Source: Nocardioides potassii
GTDB taxonomy: Bacteria > Actinomycetota > Actinomycetes > Propionibacteriales > Nocardioidaceae
DNA length: 64,000 nucleotides
Assembly (NCBI RefSeq): GCF_021648885.1
Contig: NZ_JAKJHZ010000005.1
Span: forward strand, 930,001 to 994,000
Direction: 5' to 3'
Under the pieces are notes generated by a model that was given only the letters and a program-made list of their open reading frames with translations, ran no database searches and was not told where the DNA came from. Made by a program: the position numbers and the translations under genes. Shown piece by piece: positions 16,640 to 25,265 of this stretch. Numbering within the stretch: position 1 is the first letter of the stretch; each line of letters starts with the position of its first letter.

Positions 16640-17980
16640 TCAGCGTGCCCCGGTCTGGAGCGCGGTCCAGGTCTCCTTCGTGACGACGCCGGTCGGGTCC
16701 AGGCCGACCCGGCGCTGGTAGCGGGCGACCGCCACGGCGGTGCGGTCCGTGACGACCCCCGTGGAGCTCGCCGAGCGGATGCCGGCGGCCCGCAGGGCGC
16801 GCTGGAGGCGCAGGGCCGACTTCCCGGACGAGCCGACCTTCATCAGCGGCGACGAGCCGCGGGCGAAGAGAGCCGTCCAGGTCGCCGCATCCGGCTTGCC
16901 CGTCTCGACCAGGTCGGAGCGGCGCTGGAACCTCTCCAGCGCACGTACGACGTCCCGGTCGAGGCGGCCGTCGAGCTTCCCCTTGTAGCGGGCGTTCGTG
17001 CGCAGCAGGCACTGGAGCGCCGTGACCCGGTCGCCGCGGCCGCCGGGCTTGAGGCGAGGGTAGGTCGGGAAGTCGAGGCGGGTCCGGCCGCATCCGAGCG
17101 TCTTCCGGGGCGCCTGCGAGCCGCCGTCGAGGTCGAGGAAGTTGCGGTCGACCGTGAGCGGGACACCGCCGTAGGCGAGCGTCGTGTGGGCCTCGTACTG
17201 GTGGACGCGCTCGCCCTGCCAGCTGTCGGCCCGCACCCACCGTGGGTCGATGTCGGCGTCGGCCTCGCCGTTGTACCAGGCGTACCAGACCTGGTCGGGC
17301 ATCTCGTACGACCCCGGCGAGAGGTTGGCCGCGTTGTCCAGGACATGGATCCCGGCCGACACGCTGGAGTAGACGCCCGAGCGCCGGCCCATCGCGTGCA
17401 GCTGGGAGGTCCAGCCACTGAGGAAGCGCAGCGCCGAGCGGCGGCAGTGGGTGTCCGCGACGTCCCACCCGCCCTCGAGGTCGTACCAGAGCGTGGTGGA
17501 GGCCGGGAGCCCGAGCTCGCCCGCGCGTGCCACCGCCGCGGCGGCCTCGGCGCGGCCCCGGGCGTCGGCGGCGGCGTAGTCGCCGGCCGGGTTCGCGTCG
17601 ATGCGGTCGGCGTAGGAGGAGCACGCGGTCTGCGGCCCGACCCAGATCGGCAGCACCCGCCAGCCATTGCGTCGCTGCTGGGCGACCCAGGTGGCGTCGA
17701 GGTGCGGCTGGCCCGGGTCGGTTGCCGTCGGCTGGCACGAGGCGGTGGAACCGCCGATGTAGACGCCGACGCCCCAGAACGGCGACGACGTGAGCCACGC
17801 GTCCATCTCCTCCTGGGTGGGCGCGCAGCGGGCGTCGAAGGCGTAGCCGGTGAGGCCGTCGGGACGGCGGTCCGCCGCCTGGGCGGCGCCGCCCCCGAGC
17901 AGCGTGGTGCAGACGGCGAGCGCAAGGGCCACGACGGCGGCGCGCGCAGGCAGGACGGGCAGGACAGGCAGGACAGGCAT
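16640..17980 (-). CDS. Secreted DUF1906 glycoside-hydrolase-like protein with two peptidoglycan-binding domains
   Basis: Protein of 446 residues. A signal peptide (cleavage near GGAAQAADRR) is followed by a DUF1906/Rv2525c-type TIM barrel from GLTGYAFDARCAPTQEEMDA to about residue 270; this fold is related to GH25-like hydrolases, and acidic residues in TTLWYDLEGGWD occupy the usual active-site strand. Two PG_binding_1 repeats make up the C-terminus (LKPGGRGDRVTALQCLLRTN and MKVGSSGKSALRLQRALRA). It should act on, or anchor to, the cell wall. GGGGGAG 8 nt before this ATG supports the start; an ATG 24 nt further upstream lacks such a signal. A beta-lactamase-like gene lies directly upstream on the same strand. 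Confidence 0.88.
   Translation of the reverse strand: MPVLPVLPVLPARAAVVALALAVCTTLLGGGAAQAADRRPDGLTGYAFDARCAPTQEEMDAWLTSSPFWGVGVYIGGSTASCQPTATDPGQPHLDATWVAQQRRNGWRVLPIWVGPQTACSSYADRIDANPAGDYAAADARGRAEAAAAVARAGELGLPASTTLWYDLEGGWDVADTHCRRSALRFLSGWTSQLHAMGRRSGVYSSVSAGIHVLDNAANLSPGSYEMPDQVWYAWYNGEADADIDPRWVRADSWQGERVHQYEAHTTLAYGGVPLTVDRNFLDLDGGSQAPRKTLGCGRTRLDFPTYPRLKPGGRGDRVTALQCLLRTNARYKGKLDGRLDRDVVRALERFQRRSDLVETGKPDAATWTALFARGSSPLMKVGSSGKSALRLQRALRAAGIRSASSTGVVTDRTAVAVARYQRRVGLDPTGVVTKETWTALQTGAR
17951..17977. repeat. Three 9-bp tandem units in the signal-peptide coding region
   Basis: CAGGACGGG, CAGGACAGG and CAGGACAGG follow each other without gap and encode the LPV-LPV-LPV run directly after the start codon. 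Copy-number slippage would lengthen or shorten the signal peptide n-region by three residues per unit without changing frame. Confidence 0.7.
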
Positions 17981-18015
17981 GGTGGTTCTCCCCCGAGACG
18001 ACATGTCCGGAGACC

Positions 18016-19305
18016 CTAGCGCGGGTGCCCGCCGGGGATGTCGACGTAGGGGTCGTAGGGCGTGCGCGTGTAGACGAACGTCGCGCACTCGAGGTGGCTG
18101 ATCGACCCGCTCGAGCGCCGTACGACGTCGAGCGTCTCGCCGCGGTGGTAGCCCATCACGCCCGTCAGGACGCCCTCCCCGGTGAGCTCGAACCGCTCCC
18201 ACAGCAGCCCGCCGCGGGCCATCTGCCGCAGCTCCAGCCCCTGGTTGTGCCAGCGCATCTCGTAGGCCGTGTTGCCCCAGAACCACACGCCCGGGACGCC
18301 GATCACCTCGCTCGGCAGCGCGGTGGTCGGACGCCACGGTGCCGGCCGCTCGTCGGAGGCGTCCGGGTCGCCCTCGATGAGCGAGATCGCGAGCTCCCTG
18401 GGCGAGATGCCGGTCGTCGCGTTGGTGAGCACCACCGACCCGATGCCGCTGTCCGGGTCGACCTGCAGCGACGCCATGAAGCCGGGCATCGAGCCGTCGT
18501 GGCCGACGAGGCGGCCGCCGGGGTGGACGCCCAGCATCAGGCCCAGCCCGTAGGTCGGCGTGACCGGTCGCCCCATCTCCTCCAGCGTCGAGGGCGCGAT
18601 CACCTGCGGGTGCACACCCGCAAGCACCTGGCCCCACGTCACGAGGTCGGCCAGCGTGGACCAGAGCTGGCCCGCCGGCGCCATCGCGCCCGTCTCGGTC
18701 AGCGGCTCGTGCACCCGGATGCCGGTGAAGTGGTCGACGCTCCAGCCGGCCTGCGCACCGGGCCGAGGCAGGTACGACGTCGAGCGCATGCCCAGCGGCC
18801 GGAAGAGCCGGTCGTTGACGAGGTCGCGCCACCGGCCACCGAACCTCCGCGCGACCACCTCGCCGAGCAGGCCGTAGCCCAGGTTGGAGTAGTGGAACCA
18901 CTCCCCCGGCCCGGCCACGCGTCCGGAGCCGTCGTTGGCGGCCACCAGGGTGGCGAAGTCGCTGCCGCGGGTGCGTTCCCACCACTGCCCACGCGGCTCG
19001 CTCTGCATGCCCGAGACGTGTGCGAGCGCGTCGCGCACGGTCACCTCGCCGTAGCCGATCTCGCCGAGGTGGACCGACAGATGGTCATCGAGGTCGAGCA
19101 GCCCCTCGTCACGTGCCTGCATCACCAGGACCGCGGTCATCGTCTTGGTGATCGAGCCGATGCGGTACTGCCCGTCGAGACCCGGCGCGTCACCGGCGCC
19201 GCCGGCCCACACCGCGCCGTAGCGGTCGAAGACGGCGCCGACCACCGACGTCAGCCGGCCGTCGGCCTGCGCGACGTCCAGCAGCCGCTGCCGTTGGTCA
19301 CTCAC
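18016..19305 (-). CDS. Serine hydrolase, class C beta-lactamase / penicillin-binding protein-like
   Basis: Protein of 429 residues. The nucleophile motif SxxK is S51-I-T-K54 in YRIGSITKTMTAV, the YxN motif is in WFHYSNLGYGLLG (about residue 137), and the third motif is HxG-like in LVGHDGSMPGFM. Such enzymes are esterases, D-aminopeptidases or DD-peptidases rather than true resistance enzymes. The last 100 residues form an additional beta domain. No signal peptide is visible. TAGGGT lies 7 nt before the GTG start on this strand, a leaderless arrangement. It is followed closely by the DUF1906 cell-wall gene, so the two may be cotranscribed. Confidence 0.9.
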   Translation of the reverse strand: MSDQRQRLLDVAQADGRLTSVVGAVFDRYGAVWAGGAGDAPGLDGQYRIGSITKTMTAVLVMQARDEGLLDLDDHLSVHLGEIGYGEVTVRDALAHVSGMQSEPRGQWWERTRGSDFATLVAANDGSGRVAGPGEWFHYSNLGYGLLGEVVARRFGGRWRDLVNDRLFRPLGMRSTSYLPRPGAQAGWSVDHFTGIRVHEPLTETGAMAPAGQLWSTLADLVTWGQVLAGVHPQVIAPSTLEEMGRPVTPTYGLGLMLGVHPGGRLVGHDGSMPGFMASLQVDPDSGIGSVVLTNATTGISPRELAISLIEGDPDASDERPAPWRPTTALPSEVIGVPGVWFWGNTAYEMRWHNQGLELRQMARGGLLWERFELTGEGVLTGVMGYHRGETLDVVRRSSGSISHLECATFVYTRTPYDPYVDIPGGHPR

Positions 19306-19342
19306 GGCACCGACCCTAGCTGCGGCCGGTCGCCGCGAGTAC

Positions 19343-22225
19343 TCAGTCCGCGAATGCCTCCGGCGGCGGGCACGCGCACACCAGGTTGCGGTCGCCGTAC
19401 GCCTGGTCGATGCGGGCCACGGCCGGCCAGTACTTGTCGGGGTCGATGCCCTGCGGGAACACCGCGACCTCGCGGGAGTAGGTGCGGTCCCACTCGCCGA
19501 CGAGCGCGCGGGCCGTGTGCGGCGCGTGGCGCAGCGGCGAGTCCTCCGGCGTCCACTCCCCCGCCTCGACCCGAGCGATCTCGCCGCGGATCGCGATCAT
19601 CGCGTCGCAGAAGCGGTCGATCTCGGCGAGGTCCTCGGACTCGGTCGGCTCCACCATCAGCGTCCCCGCGACCGGGAACGACATGGTCGGTGCGTGGAAG
19701 CCGTAGTCGACGAGCCGCTTGGCCACGTCGTCGACGCTGACGCCGCTCGACCTGGAGATCCCGCGCAGGTCGAGGATGCACTCGTGCGCGACGAGGTCGC
19801 CGTGGCCGCGGTAGAGCACCGGGAAGTGCTCGCTCAGGCGGTGGGCGATGTAGTTGGCCGACAGCACCGCGACGGCGGTCGCCCGGGTGAGGCCCGGGCC
19901 GCCCATCATCCGCATGTAGGCCCAGGTGATCGGCAGGATCCCGGCGGAGCCGTAGGGCGCGGCACTGATCGGGCCGATGCCGACGCGCTTGGAGTCCTCG
20001 GGGTGCGAGGCGTGCGAGGGCAGGTACGGCGCGAGGTGCTCGCGGACCGCGACCGGTCCGACGCCCGGGCCGCCGCCGCCGTGCGGGATGCAGAACGTCT
20101 TGTGCAGGTTGAGGTGCGACACGTCGCCACCGAACTCGCCGGGACGGGCGTAGCCGAGCAGCGCGTTGAGGTTCGCTCCGTCGACGTAGACCTGGCCGCC
20201 GTGGTCGTGCACGATCTTGCAGAGGTCGGTGATCGTGTCCTCGTAGGCCCCGTGGGTCGAGGGGTAGGTGACCATGATCGCGGCCAGGGTGTCGGCGTGC
20301 TGGTCGCACTTGGCGAGCAGGTCGTCGAGGTCGACCGACCCGTCGTCGGAAGCCTTCACCACGACGACCTTCATGCCCGCCATCACCGCGGAGGCCGCGT
20401 TGGTTCCATGGGCCGACGACGGGATCAGGCACACGTTGCGCTCGGTGTCGCCGTTGGCTCGGTGGTAGCCGCGGATCGCCAGGAGCCCGGCGAGCTCGCC
20501 CTGCGAGCCGGCGTTGGGCTGCACCGAGACCTTGTCGTAGCCGGTGACCTCGGCGAGCCAGCGCTCGACGTCGTCGACGAGCTCGCGGTAGCCGGTCGCG
20601 TCCTGCGCGGGCGCGAAGGGGTGGAGGTCGGCGAAGCCCGGCAGGCTCACCGGCTCCATCTCGGTCGTGGCGTTGAGCTTCATCGTGCACGAGCCGAGCG
20701 GGATCATCCCGCGGTCGAGCGCGTAGTCGCGCGACGAGAGCTTGTGCAGGTAGCGCAGCATCTGGGTCTCGCTGCGGTGGGAGTTGAAGACCTCGTGGGT
20801 GAGGTAGTCGGTGGTGCGGGCCAGCTCCTGCGGCAGGCCGGACGCCGTGTCGGAGTCGCCGCCGGTCGGTACGCCGAACGCGCGGAGCACCGCCGCGACC
20901 GTGGACGGGCTGGTGCGCTCGGACGTCGAGAGGCCCACGTGGTCCTCGTCGACCAGCCTCAGGTGCAGGCCGTCGCTGCGGGCGGCGCCGACGACCTCGG
21001 CGGCACGACCGGGCACCGACACGGTCAGGGTGTCGAACCAGGTGTCGTTGACGACCTCGACGCCGCCGGCGCGCAGGGTGGCCGCGATCCGGCTGGCGTG
21101 GTCGTGGGTCCGCTGGGCGATGCGACGCAGGCCGTCGGGCCCGTGGTAGACGGCGTACATCGACGCGACGACGGCCAGCAGCACCTGCGCGGTGCAGATG
21201 TTGGAGGTCGCCTTGTCACGCCGGATGTGCTGCTCACGCGTCTGCAGGGCGAGCCGGTAGGCCGGACGGCCCTCGGCGTCGACGGAGACGCCGACCAGCC
21301 GGCCTGGCAGGTGGCGCTCCAGGCCCGCCGAGACGGACATGAAGCCGGCGTGCGGTCCGCCGTAGAACAAGGGGACGCCGAAGCGCTGGGACGAGCCGAT
21401 GACGACGTCGGCGCCGAACGTGCCGGGTGCCTCGAGCAGGGTCAGGGCCAGGATGTCGGCGGCGACGACGGCGAGGCCGCCGCGCTCGTGGACGGCGTCG
21501 ATCACGGAGCGGGGGTCCCGCACCGCTCCGGAGGCACCCGGGTACTGCACCAGGACGCCGGAGACGTCGCCGTCGGGGAGGCCGTCGGCGAGGTCGGCGA
21601 CGACGACCTCGATGCCGAGGCCCTCGGCACGGGTGCGGACCACGTCGATGGTCTGGGGCAGCGCGTCGGCGTCGACGACGAACGGGCCGGAGGCGTTGCG
21701 CTGCGCCCGGCGCACGAGCGTCATCGCCTCGGCAGCCGCGGTGCCCTCGTCGAGCAGCGAGGCGTTGGCGGTGGGCAGGCCGGTCAGGTCGGCGACGACG
21801 GTCTGGAAGTTGAGCAGGGCCTCGAGCCGGCCCTGGGAGATCTCCGGCTGGTAGGGCGTGTAGGCGGTGTACCAGGACGGGTCCTCGAGCACGTTGCGCC
21901 GGATGACGGCCGGGGTGATCGTCGCGTGGTAGCCCAGGCCGATCATCGCCTCGGCGGGTCGGTTCTGCGAGGCGAGGGTGCGCAGGGCACGGGCAGTGGC
22001 CTCCTCGTCGAGCGGGTCGGGCAGGTCGAGCGCCGCCGCAGTCCGGATGCCGCCGGGGACCGCGGCCGACATCAGTGACTCCAGCGACTCGTGGCCGATC
22101 GCCTCGAGCATGTGAGAGACGGCGGCATCGTCCGGCCCGATGTGGCGGGCGACGAACTCACCGAGCACCGCGCTGTCGCCTGAGACGTCGCTCGAGGTGT
22201 CGTGGGAGGGGGTGGGGTCCGGCAC
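19343..22225 (-). CDS. gcvP: Glycine dehydrogenase (decarboxylating), P protein of the glycine cleavage system
   Basis: PLP enzyme that decarboxylates glycine and passes the aminomethyl group to the lipoyl arm of GcvH. At 960 residues it is the single-chain form with two homologous halves. [14 protein letters not shown] opens the N-terminal half; the PLP lysine is in [18 protein letters not shown] at about residue 708. Two GTG codons compete: the one at 22231 overlaps AAGGAG, whereas the one at 22225 has this Shine-Dalgarno sequence 5 nt upstream, so 22225 is chosen. A glycine riboswitch precedes it. gcvH lies 3 kb upstream on the same strand; gcvT is not in the window. Confidence 0.97.
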   Translation of the reverse strand: MPDPTPSHDTSSDVSGDSAVLGEFVARHIGPDDAAVSHMLEAIGHESLESLMSAAVPGGIRTAAALDLPDPLDEEATARALRTLASQNRPAEAMIGLGYHATITPAVIRRNVLEDPSWYTAYTPYQPEISQGRLEALLNFQTVVADLTGLPTANASLLDEGTAAAEAMTLVRRAQRNASGPFVVDADALPQTIDVVRTRAEGLGIEVVVADLADGLPDGDVSGVLVQYPGASGAVRDPRSVIDAVHERGGLAVVAADILALTLLEAPGTFGADVVIGSSQRFGVPLFYGGPHAGFMSVSAGLERHLPGRLVGVSVDAEGRPAYRLALQTREQHIRRDKATSNICTAQVLLAVVASMYAVYHGPDGLRRIAQRTHDHASRIAATLRAGGVEVVNDTWFDTLTVSVPGRAAEVVGAARSDGLHLRLVDEDHVGLSTSERTSPSTVAAVLRAFGVPTGGDSDTASGLPQELARTTDYLTHEVFNSHRSETQMLRYLHKLSSRDYALDRGMIPLGSCTMKLNATTEMEPVSLPGFADLHPFAPAQDATGYRELVDDVERWLAEVTGYDKVSVQPNAGSQGELAGLLAIRGYHRANGDTERNVCLIPSSAHGTNAASAVMAGMKVVVVKASDDGSVDLDDLLAKCDQHADTLAAIMVTYPSTHGAYEDTITDLCKIVHDHGGQVYVDGANLNALLGYARPGEFGGDVSHLNLHKTFCIPHGGGGPGVGPVAVREHLAPYLPSHASHPEDSKRVGIGPISAAPYGSAGILPITWAYMRMMGGPGLTRATAVAVLSANYIAHRLSEHFPVLYRGHGDLVAHECILDLRGISRSSGVSVDDVAKRLVDYGFHAPTMSFPVAGTLMVEPTESEDLAEIDRFCDAMIAIRGEIARVEAGEWTPEDSPLRHAPHTARALVGEWDRTYSREVAVFPQGIDPDKYWPAVARIDQAYGDRNLVCACPPPEAFAD

Positions 22226-22230
22226 GGGCA

Positions 22231-22288
22231 CTCCTTGAGGTCACTCGGCTGACCTCCCCACTGTCGGCCAGGAGGCCTCCAGAGTGCC
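22231..22288 (-). promoter_or_regulatory. Expression platform of the glycine riboswitch (SD hairpins)
   Basis: On the minus strand a perfect 7-bp hairpin (GAGGTCA/TGACCTC, 22237-22256, 6-nt loop) ends at the base before the AAGGAG ribosome binding site (22231-22236). Separately, GGCACTC (22282-22288) is exactly complementary to GAGTGCC (22227-22233), which covers the end of the SD and the start spacer. The two pairings give alternative SD-exposed and SD-masked states; the switching model is inference. Confidence 0.55.
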
Positions 22289-22290
22289 AA

Positions 22291-22390
22291 CCCGTGCGGT
22301 CCTGGGTGCCTGAGAGGTTCCGGGAGGATTTGCCCCTTCGGCGCACTGCGACCGGTCCGAGGACCCGCCGCAACGACTCTCCCGCACGGG
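22291..22390 (-). promoter_or_regulatory. Glycine riboswitch aptamer upstream of gcvP
   Basis: The minus-strand transcript carries the glycine-aptamer core: GGGAGAGTC, then CGCCGAAGGGGCAAA, then CTCTCAGGCACCCAGGAC. The closing P1 stem is 9 bp and perfect (CCCGTGCGG at 22382-22390 with CCGCACGGG at 22291-22299). Only one full aptamer is present before gcvP, as in single-aptamer glycine riboswitches. It would raise gcvP expression when glycine is abundant. TAGACT at 22404-22409 is a possible -10 element. Confidence 0.92.
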
Positions 22391-22431
22391 ATGTCGGCGC
22401 CGTCAGTCTAGCGATACGCAACAGAAATGAC

Positions 22432-22460
22432 CGAAGCCGCCCGGTGACCGGGCGGCTTCG
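22432..22460 (-). terminator. Intrinsic terminator after the second merR gene
   Basis: A 13-bp perfect stem (CGAAGCCGCCCGG with CCGGGCGGCTTCG) and 3-nt loop begin 29 nt after the merR stop codon. On the minus strand a T-containing run (TCATTTCTGTT) follows. It separates the regulator transcript from the riboswitch-controlled gcvP unit. Confidence 0.85.
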
Positions 22461-22488
22461 CCGCGACGTGCGGGGTGGTGTGGGTGCG

Positions 22489-23100
22489 TCAGCCGGTCTG
22501 ACGGGCGGCGCGACGCGCGGCGAGCTCGTCGCCGGCGACGGTGGCGGGCGCCTCGTCGGCGGTCCGCTCGCTCGGCAGCTCGGCCAGCGTGCCCTCGATC
22601 TCGCGCCAGACGCCACCGATGGCGATGCCGAAGACGCCCTGACCGCCCTGGAGCAGGTCGATGACCTCGTCGTTGCTGGTGCACTCGTAGACCGAGGCGC
22701 CGTCGCTCATCAGGGTGACGCGGGTCAGGTCGTCGGTGCCGCGCTCGCGCAGGTGGGCGGTGGCGGTCCGGATCTGCTGGAGCGAGATGCCCGCGTCGAG
22801 CAGCCGCTTGACGACCTTGAGGATCAGGATGTCGCGGAAGGAGTAGAGCCGCTGCGAGCCGGAGCCGGCCGCGCCGCGCACGCTCGGCTCGACGAGGCCG
22901 GTGCGGGCCCAGTAGTCGAGCTGGCGGTAGGTGATGCCGGCGGCGTTGCACGCCGTCGGCCCGCGGTAGCCGGTGTCGCTCGGGAGCGGGGACACGTCGT
23001 CGTCGAAGAGCAGCCCCTGCTCCTCGGCCAGACCGGCGGCCTCGGCCGCAGCCTGCGCCACGGCGGGATCCACGCCCGGGTCGTTCTCGTTGCTAGCCAC
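22489..23100 (-). CDS. MerR family transcriptional regulator (Rv1830-like)
   Basis: Protein of 203 residues with a winged-helix MerR domain from about residue 45: GYRGPTACNAAGITYRQLDYW, ARTGLVEPS, QRLYSFRDILILKVVKRLLD and ISLQQIRTATAHL. The C-terminal part (YECTSNDEVIDLLQGGQGVF) is the effector or dimer region and has no metal-binding cysteines. The position after the BFN-domain gene and before gcvP is the same as Rv1830 in Mycobacterium. The GTG at 23100 is chosen because GGAGG lies 7 nt upstream; the frame is open further upstream but without a signal. Targets are unknown. Confidence 0.9.
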   Translation of the reverse strand: MASNENDPGVDPAVAQAAAEAAGLAEEQGLLFDDDVSPLPSDTGYRGPTACNAAGITYRQLDYWARTGLVEPSVRGAAGSGSQRLYSFRDILILKVVKRLLDAGISLQQIRTATAHLRERGTDDLTRVTLMSDGASVYECTSNDEVIDLLQGGQGVFGIAIGGVWREIEGTLAELPSERTADEAPATVAGDELAARRAARQTG

Positions 23101-23260
23101 AGCCAAGCCTCCACGTCGGTTCCTTCGCTGAGCAGCAACTCCTGGGGGAAGGGTCCGCGTGAGCCGGTCGGGCTGGCACCACAACGGTGGAGTTACAACG
23201 AAGACATCTCAAGGTAAGCCCGTGAGTTCGGGTTGTCCATCCGCCACGCGGCGTGTCGCA

Positions 23261-23289
23261 ACCCTCAACCTCTACTTGAGAGTGAGGGT
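23261..23289. promoter_or_regulatory. 29-bp dyad ACCCTCA-n15-TGAGGGT upstream of merR
   Basis: The 7-bp arms are perfect and inner CTC/GAG positions also match, giving an imperfect 29-bp palindrome of the size bound by MerR dimers. It lies between the BFN-gene stop (23302) and the merR start (23100). Its left part, CAACCCTCAACC (23259-23270), recurs as CAACCCTCAGCC before garA (25166-25177). The rest of 23101-23301 holds no gene. Confidence 0.5.
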
Positions 23290-23301
23290 CGAGCAGCGGT
23301 C

Positions 23302-23769
23302 CTACGGGGACTCGAAGTCGTCGGGCGAGACGTGGTCGAGGAACTCGCGGAACCGCTCCACCTCGTCCTCCTGCTCGGCGGGCACGGCGAGACCGGCCTC
23401 GTCGAGGACCGCTTCGGCGCACACGATGCGGCTGCCCGTGCGGAGCGCGAGCGCGATCGAGTCGGACGGGCGGGCCCCGACCTCCGCGCCGCCGTCGAAG
23501 ACGAGCTGGGCGAAGAAGATGCTGTCCTGCATGTCGACGATCCGCACCTCGACCAGTCGCTGGCCGGTCGCCTCCAGGACGTCGCGCATGAGGTCGTGGG
23601 TCAGGGGCCTGGGGGGCGTCACTCCCTGCTGGGCGAACGCGATCGCCGTGGCCTCCACGGCGCCGATCCAGATGGGCAGGTAGCGCTCACCCGTGACCTC
23701 CCGCAGCAGCACGATCGGCTGGTTGGAGGGCATCTCGACCCGGACTCCGACGACGTCCATCTCGCGCAT
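23302..23769 (-). CDS. Bifunctional nuclease (BFN/DUF151) domain protein
   Basis: Protein of 155 residues, essentially one BFN domain: VVGVRVEMPSNQPIVLLRE, YLPIWIGAVEATAIAFAQQG, DLMRDVLEATGQRLVEV and a conserved RPSDSIALALRTGSRI. The family is named for nuclease activity reported for some members; the actinobacterial version is the Rv1829 type. The C-terminus is acidic (EEFLDHVSPDDFESP). TAGGGT lies 6 nt before the ATG on this strand, so the gene may have its own leaderless transcript even though it sits between two merR genes. Catalytic function here is not proven. Confidence 0.9.
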   Translation of the reverse strand: MREMDVVGVRVEMPSNQPIVLLREVTGERYLPIWIGAVEATAIAFAQQGVTPPRPLTHDLMRDVLEATGQRLVEVRIVDMQDSIFFAQLVFDGGAEVGARPSDSIALALRTGSRIVCAEAVLDEAGLAVPAEQEDEVERFREFLDHVSPDDFESP

Positions 23770-23867
23770 GCAGCCACCCTACCCACGTGCGGTGAGGATG
23801 ATGATCCCTGTCTCCGACGGTCGGCTCGGGTCCGCTGCGCGTCCCGGACCGTACGGTCGGTCGGGGG

Positions 23868-24608
23868 TCAGCCGCGGTCGAGGCCGACCTTGACCAGCGT
23901 CGCGTGCAGGCGTACCGACAGGGCGGCGATCTCCGACGTGGCGTCCTCGGCCCGGCCGCGAGCGGCGGCGTCGCGACCCCGCGCGAGGGGGGCGACGACC
24001 TGCTGGACGAGCCCGACCTCGCGGTCGGCGGACGTCTTGAACGCACGCAGGTGACGCGGCTCGAAGCCGAAGTCGGCGAGCTCACGGGCGGTCTGGGCGA
24101 CCACGAGGGCGTCGCTGTCGAAGTGACCGGTGCCGGTGTGGGCGCTGACGAGGCCGAACTGCTCGAGCTGGCCCAGCAGCTCCTCGGATATCCCGGCCAC
24201 CTTGAGCAGCTCGCGGCGCGAGAGCCGCAGGTCGCTGGTCCGGCGGAACGACTCCGGGCTGGGCAGGCCGTCTGCGGCCAGCGCCACCTTCGGGACGGTG
24301 GGGACGACCGAGTCGATTGCCGGCGGCTCCATCCCACGGTCGATGGCGTCGAGGTGCTCGCCGATCACCTTGAGCGGCAGGTAGTGGTCGCGCTGCATCA
24401 GCAGGATGTAGCGCAGCCGGGCGACGTCGTCACCGGAGAACTTCCGGTAGCCCGCGGCGGTGCGCTCGGGCTTGACCAGACCCTGCTCCTCGAGGAAGCG
24501 GATCTTGGGGATCGTCACCCCGGGGAAGTCGGGGCGGAGCTGGTCGAGGACCTGCCCGATGTTGTAGCGGGCGCCGCGACTCGCGCCGGCGGACGTCGAG
24601 GCAGTCAA
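23868..24608 (-). CDS. ftsR: MerR family regulator FtsR
   Basis: Protein of 246 residues, similar to Rv1828/FtsR, a MerR-type regulator linked to ftsZ expression in corynebacteria. The DNA-binding domain is YNIGQVLDQLRPDFPGVTIP, IRFLEEQGLVKPERT and YRKFSGDDVARLRYILLMQR. A linker with Pro/Ser is followed by a second helical region (LSRRELLKVAGISEELLGQL) and a C-terminal dimer helix. The start is TTG, 4 nt after the garA stop; no better in-frame start exists before the conserved domain, so coupling with garA is likely. Gene order garA-ftsR-BFN-merR is conserved in actinobacteria. Confidence 0.88.
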   Translation of the reverse strand: MTASTSAGASRGARYNIGQVLDQLRPDFPGVTIPKIRFLEEQGLVKPERTAAGYRKFSGDDVARLRYILLMQRDHYLPLKVIGEHLDAIDRGMEPPAIDSVVPTVPKVALAADGLPSPESFRRTSDLRLSRRELLKVAGISEELLGQLEQFGLVSAHTGTGHFDSDALVVAQTARELADFGFEPRHLRAFKTSADREVGLVQQVVAPLARGRDAAARGRAEDATSEIAALSVRLHATLVKVGLDRG

Positions 24609-24612
24609 CGGC

Positions 24613-25137
24613 TCAGCTGTCCGGGTGGGAGGAGAAGAACACCAGGCGGTACTTGCCGATCTGCACCTCGTCGCCGTCGTTGAGGGCGACCGAGTCGATC
24701 CGGTCGCGGTTGACGTAGGTGCCGTTGAGGCTGCCCACGTCGCTGACGGTGTAGCCGCCGCTCGCGCGGCGGAACTCCGCGTGCCGGCGGGACACGGTCA
24801 CGTCGTCGAGGAAGATCTCGCTGTCCGGGTGCCGCCCGGCCCCCACGACGTCGGTGTCGAGGAGGAAGCGGCTGCCCGCACTGGGGCCGCGCTGCACGAC
24901 GAGGAGTGCGTGGCCCTCCGGCAGGGCGTCCACGGCGGCGGCGTCGACCGGGCTCAGCTGGCGGTCGGACGACTCGCGCTGGTCGGGGACGCCGAAGGTG
25001 ATCGTCGCTGTGGACTCGACCGGGCTGGCCACAGCGGTGGAGCCGGTGTCTTCCCCGGCGAGCAGCTTGGTGCCGCACTGGGCACAGAAGCGTGCGTCGT
25101 CGGGGTTCTGCTTGCCACAGGCGGTGCAGAACGGCAT
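24613..25137 (-). CDS. garA: GarA-like FHA domain protein with N-terminal zinc ribbon
   Basis: Protein of 174 residues. The C-terminal FHA domain (VVGAGRHPDSEIFLDD, VSRRHAEF, VGSLNGTYVNRDRI, GDEVQIGKYRLVFF) is nearly that of GarA/OdhI, which binds 2-oxoglutarate dehydrogenase and glutamate dehydrogenase and is switched by PknB/PknG phosphorylation. Unlike mycobacterial GarA, the N-terminus is a zinc ribbon with cysteines 4, 7, 18 and 21, and the phosphorylation motif ETTSVF is replaced by ESTATITF at residues 41-48. GAGGAGT precedes the ATG. Position after gcvH supports the assignment; whether the regulatory partners are the same is inferred. Confidence 0.88.
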   Translation of the reverse strand: MPFCTACGKQNPDDARFCAQCGTKLLAGEDTGSTAVASPVESTATITFGVPDQRESSDRQLSPVDAAAVDALPEGHALLVVQRGPSAGSRFLLDTDVVGAGRHPDSEIFLDDVTVSRRHAEFRRASGGYTVSDVGSLNGTYVNRDRIDSVALNDGDEVQIGKYRLVFFSSHPDS

Positions 25138-25164
25138 GGGTGGACTCCTCGACGGGATCGACGC

Positions 25165-25192
25165 TCAACCCTCAGCCGAGGGATGAGGTTGA
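25165..25192. promoter_or_regulatory. Inverted repeat TCAACC-n16-GGTTGA upstream of garA
   Basis: The arms lie 28-55 nt before the garA start and enclose CAACCCTCAGCC, which matches the motif before the second merR gene in 11 of 12 positions. It is a candidate site for FtsR or the other MerR protein, acting on the garA-ftsR transcript. Confidence 0.4.
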
Positions 25193-25265
25193 CGGTTGCA
25201 GCGAACCTATCAGCCGCGCAAGGCCGCGGCCCGACGAACCGGGTGCGAGTCAGCCGGCGCGGACG

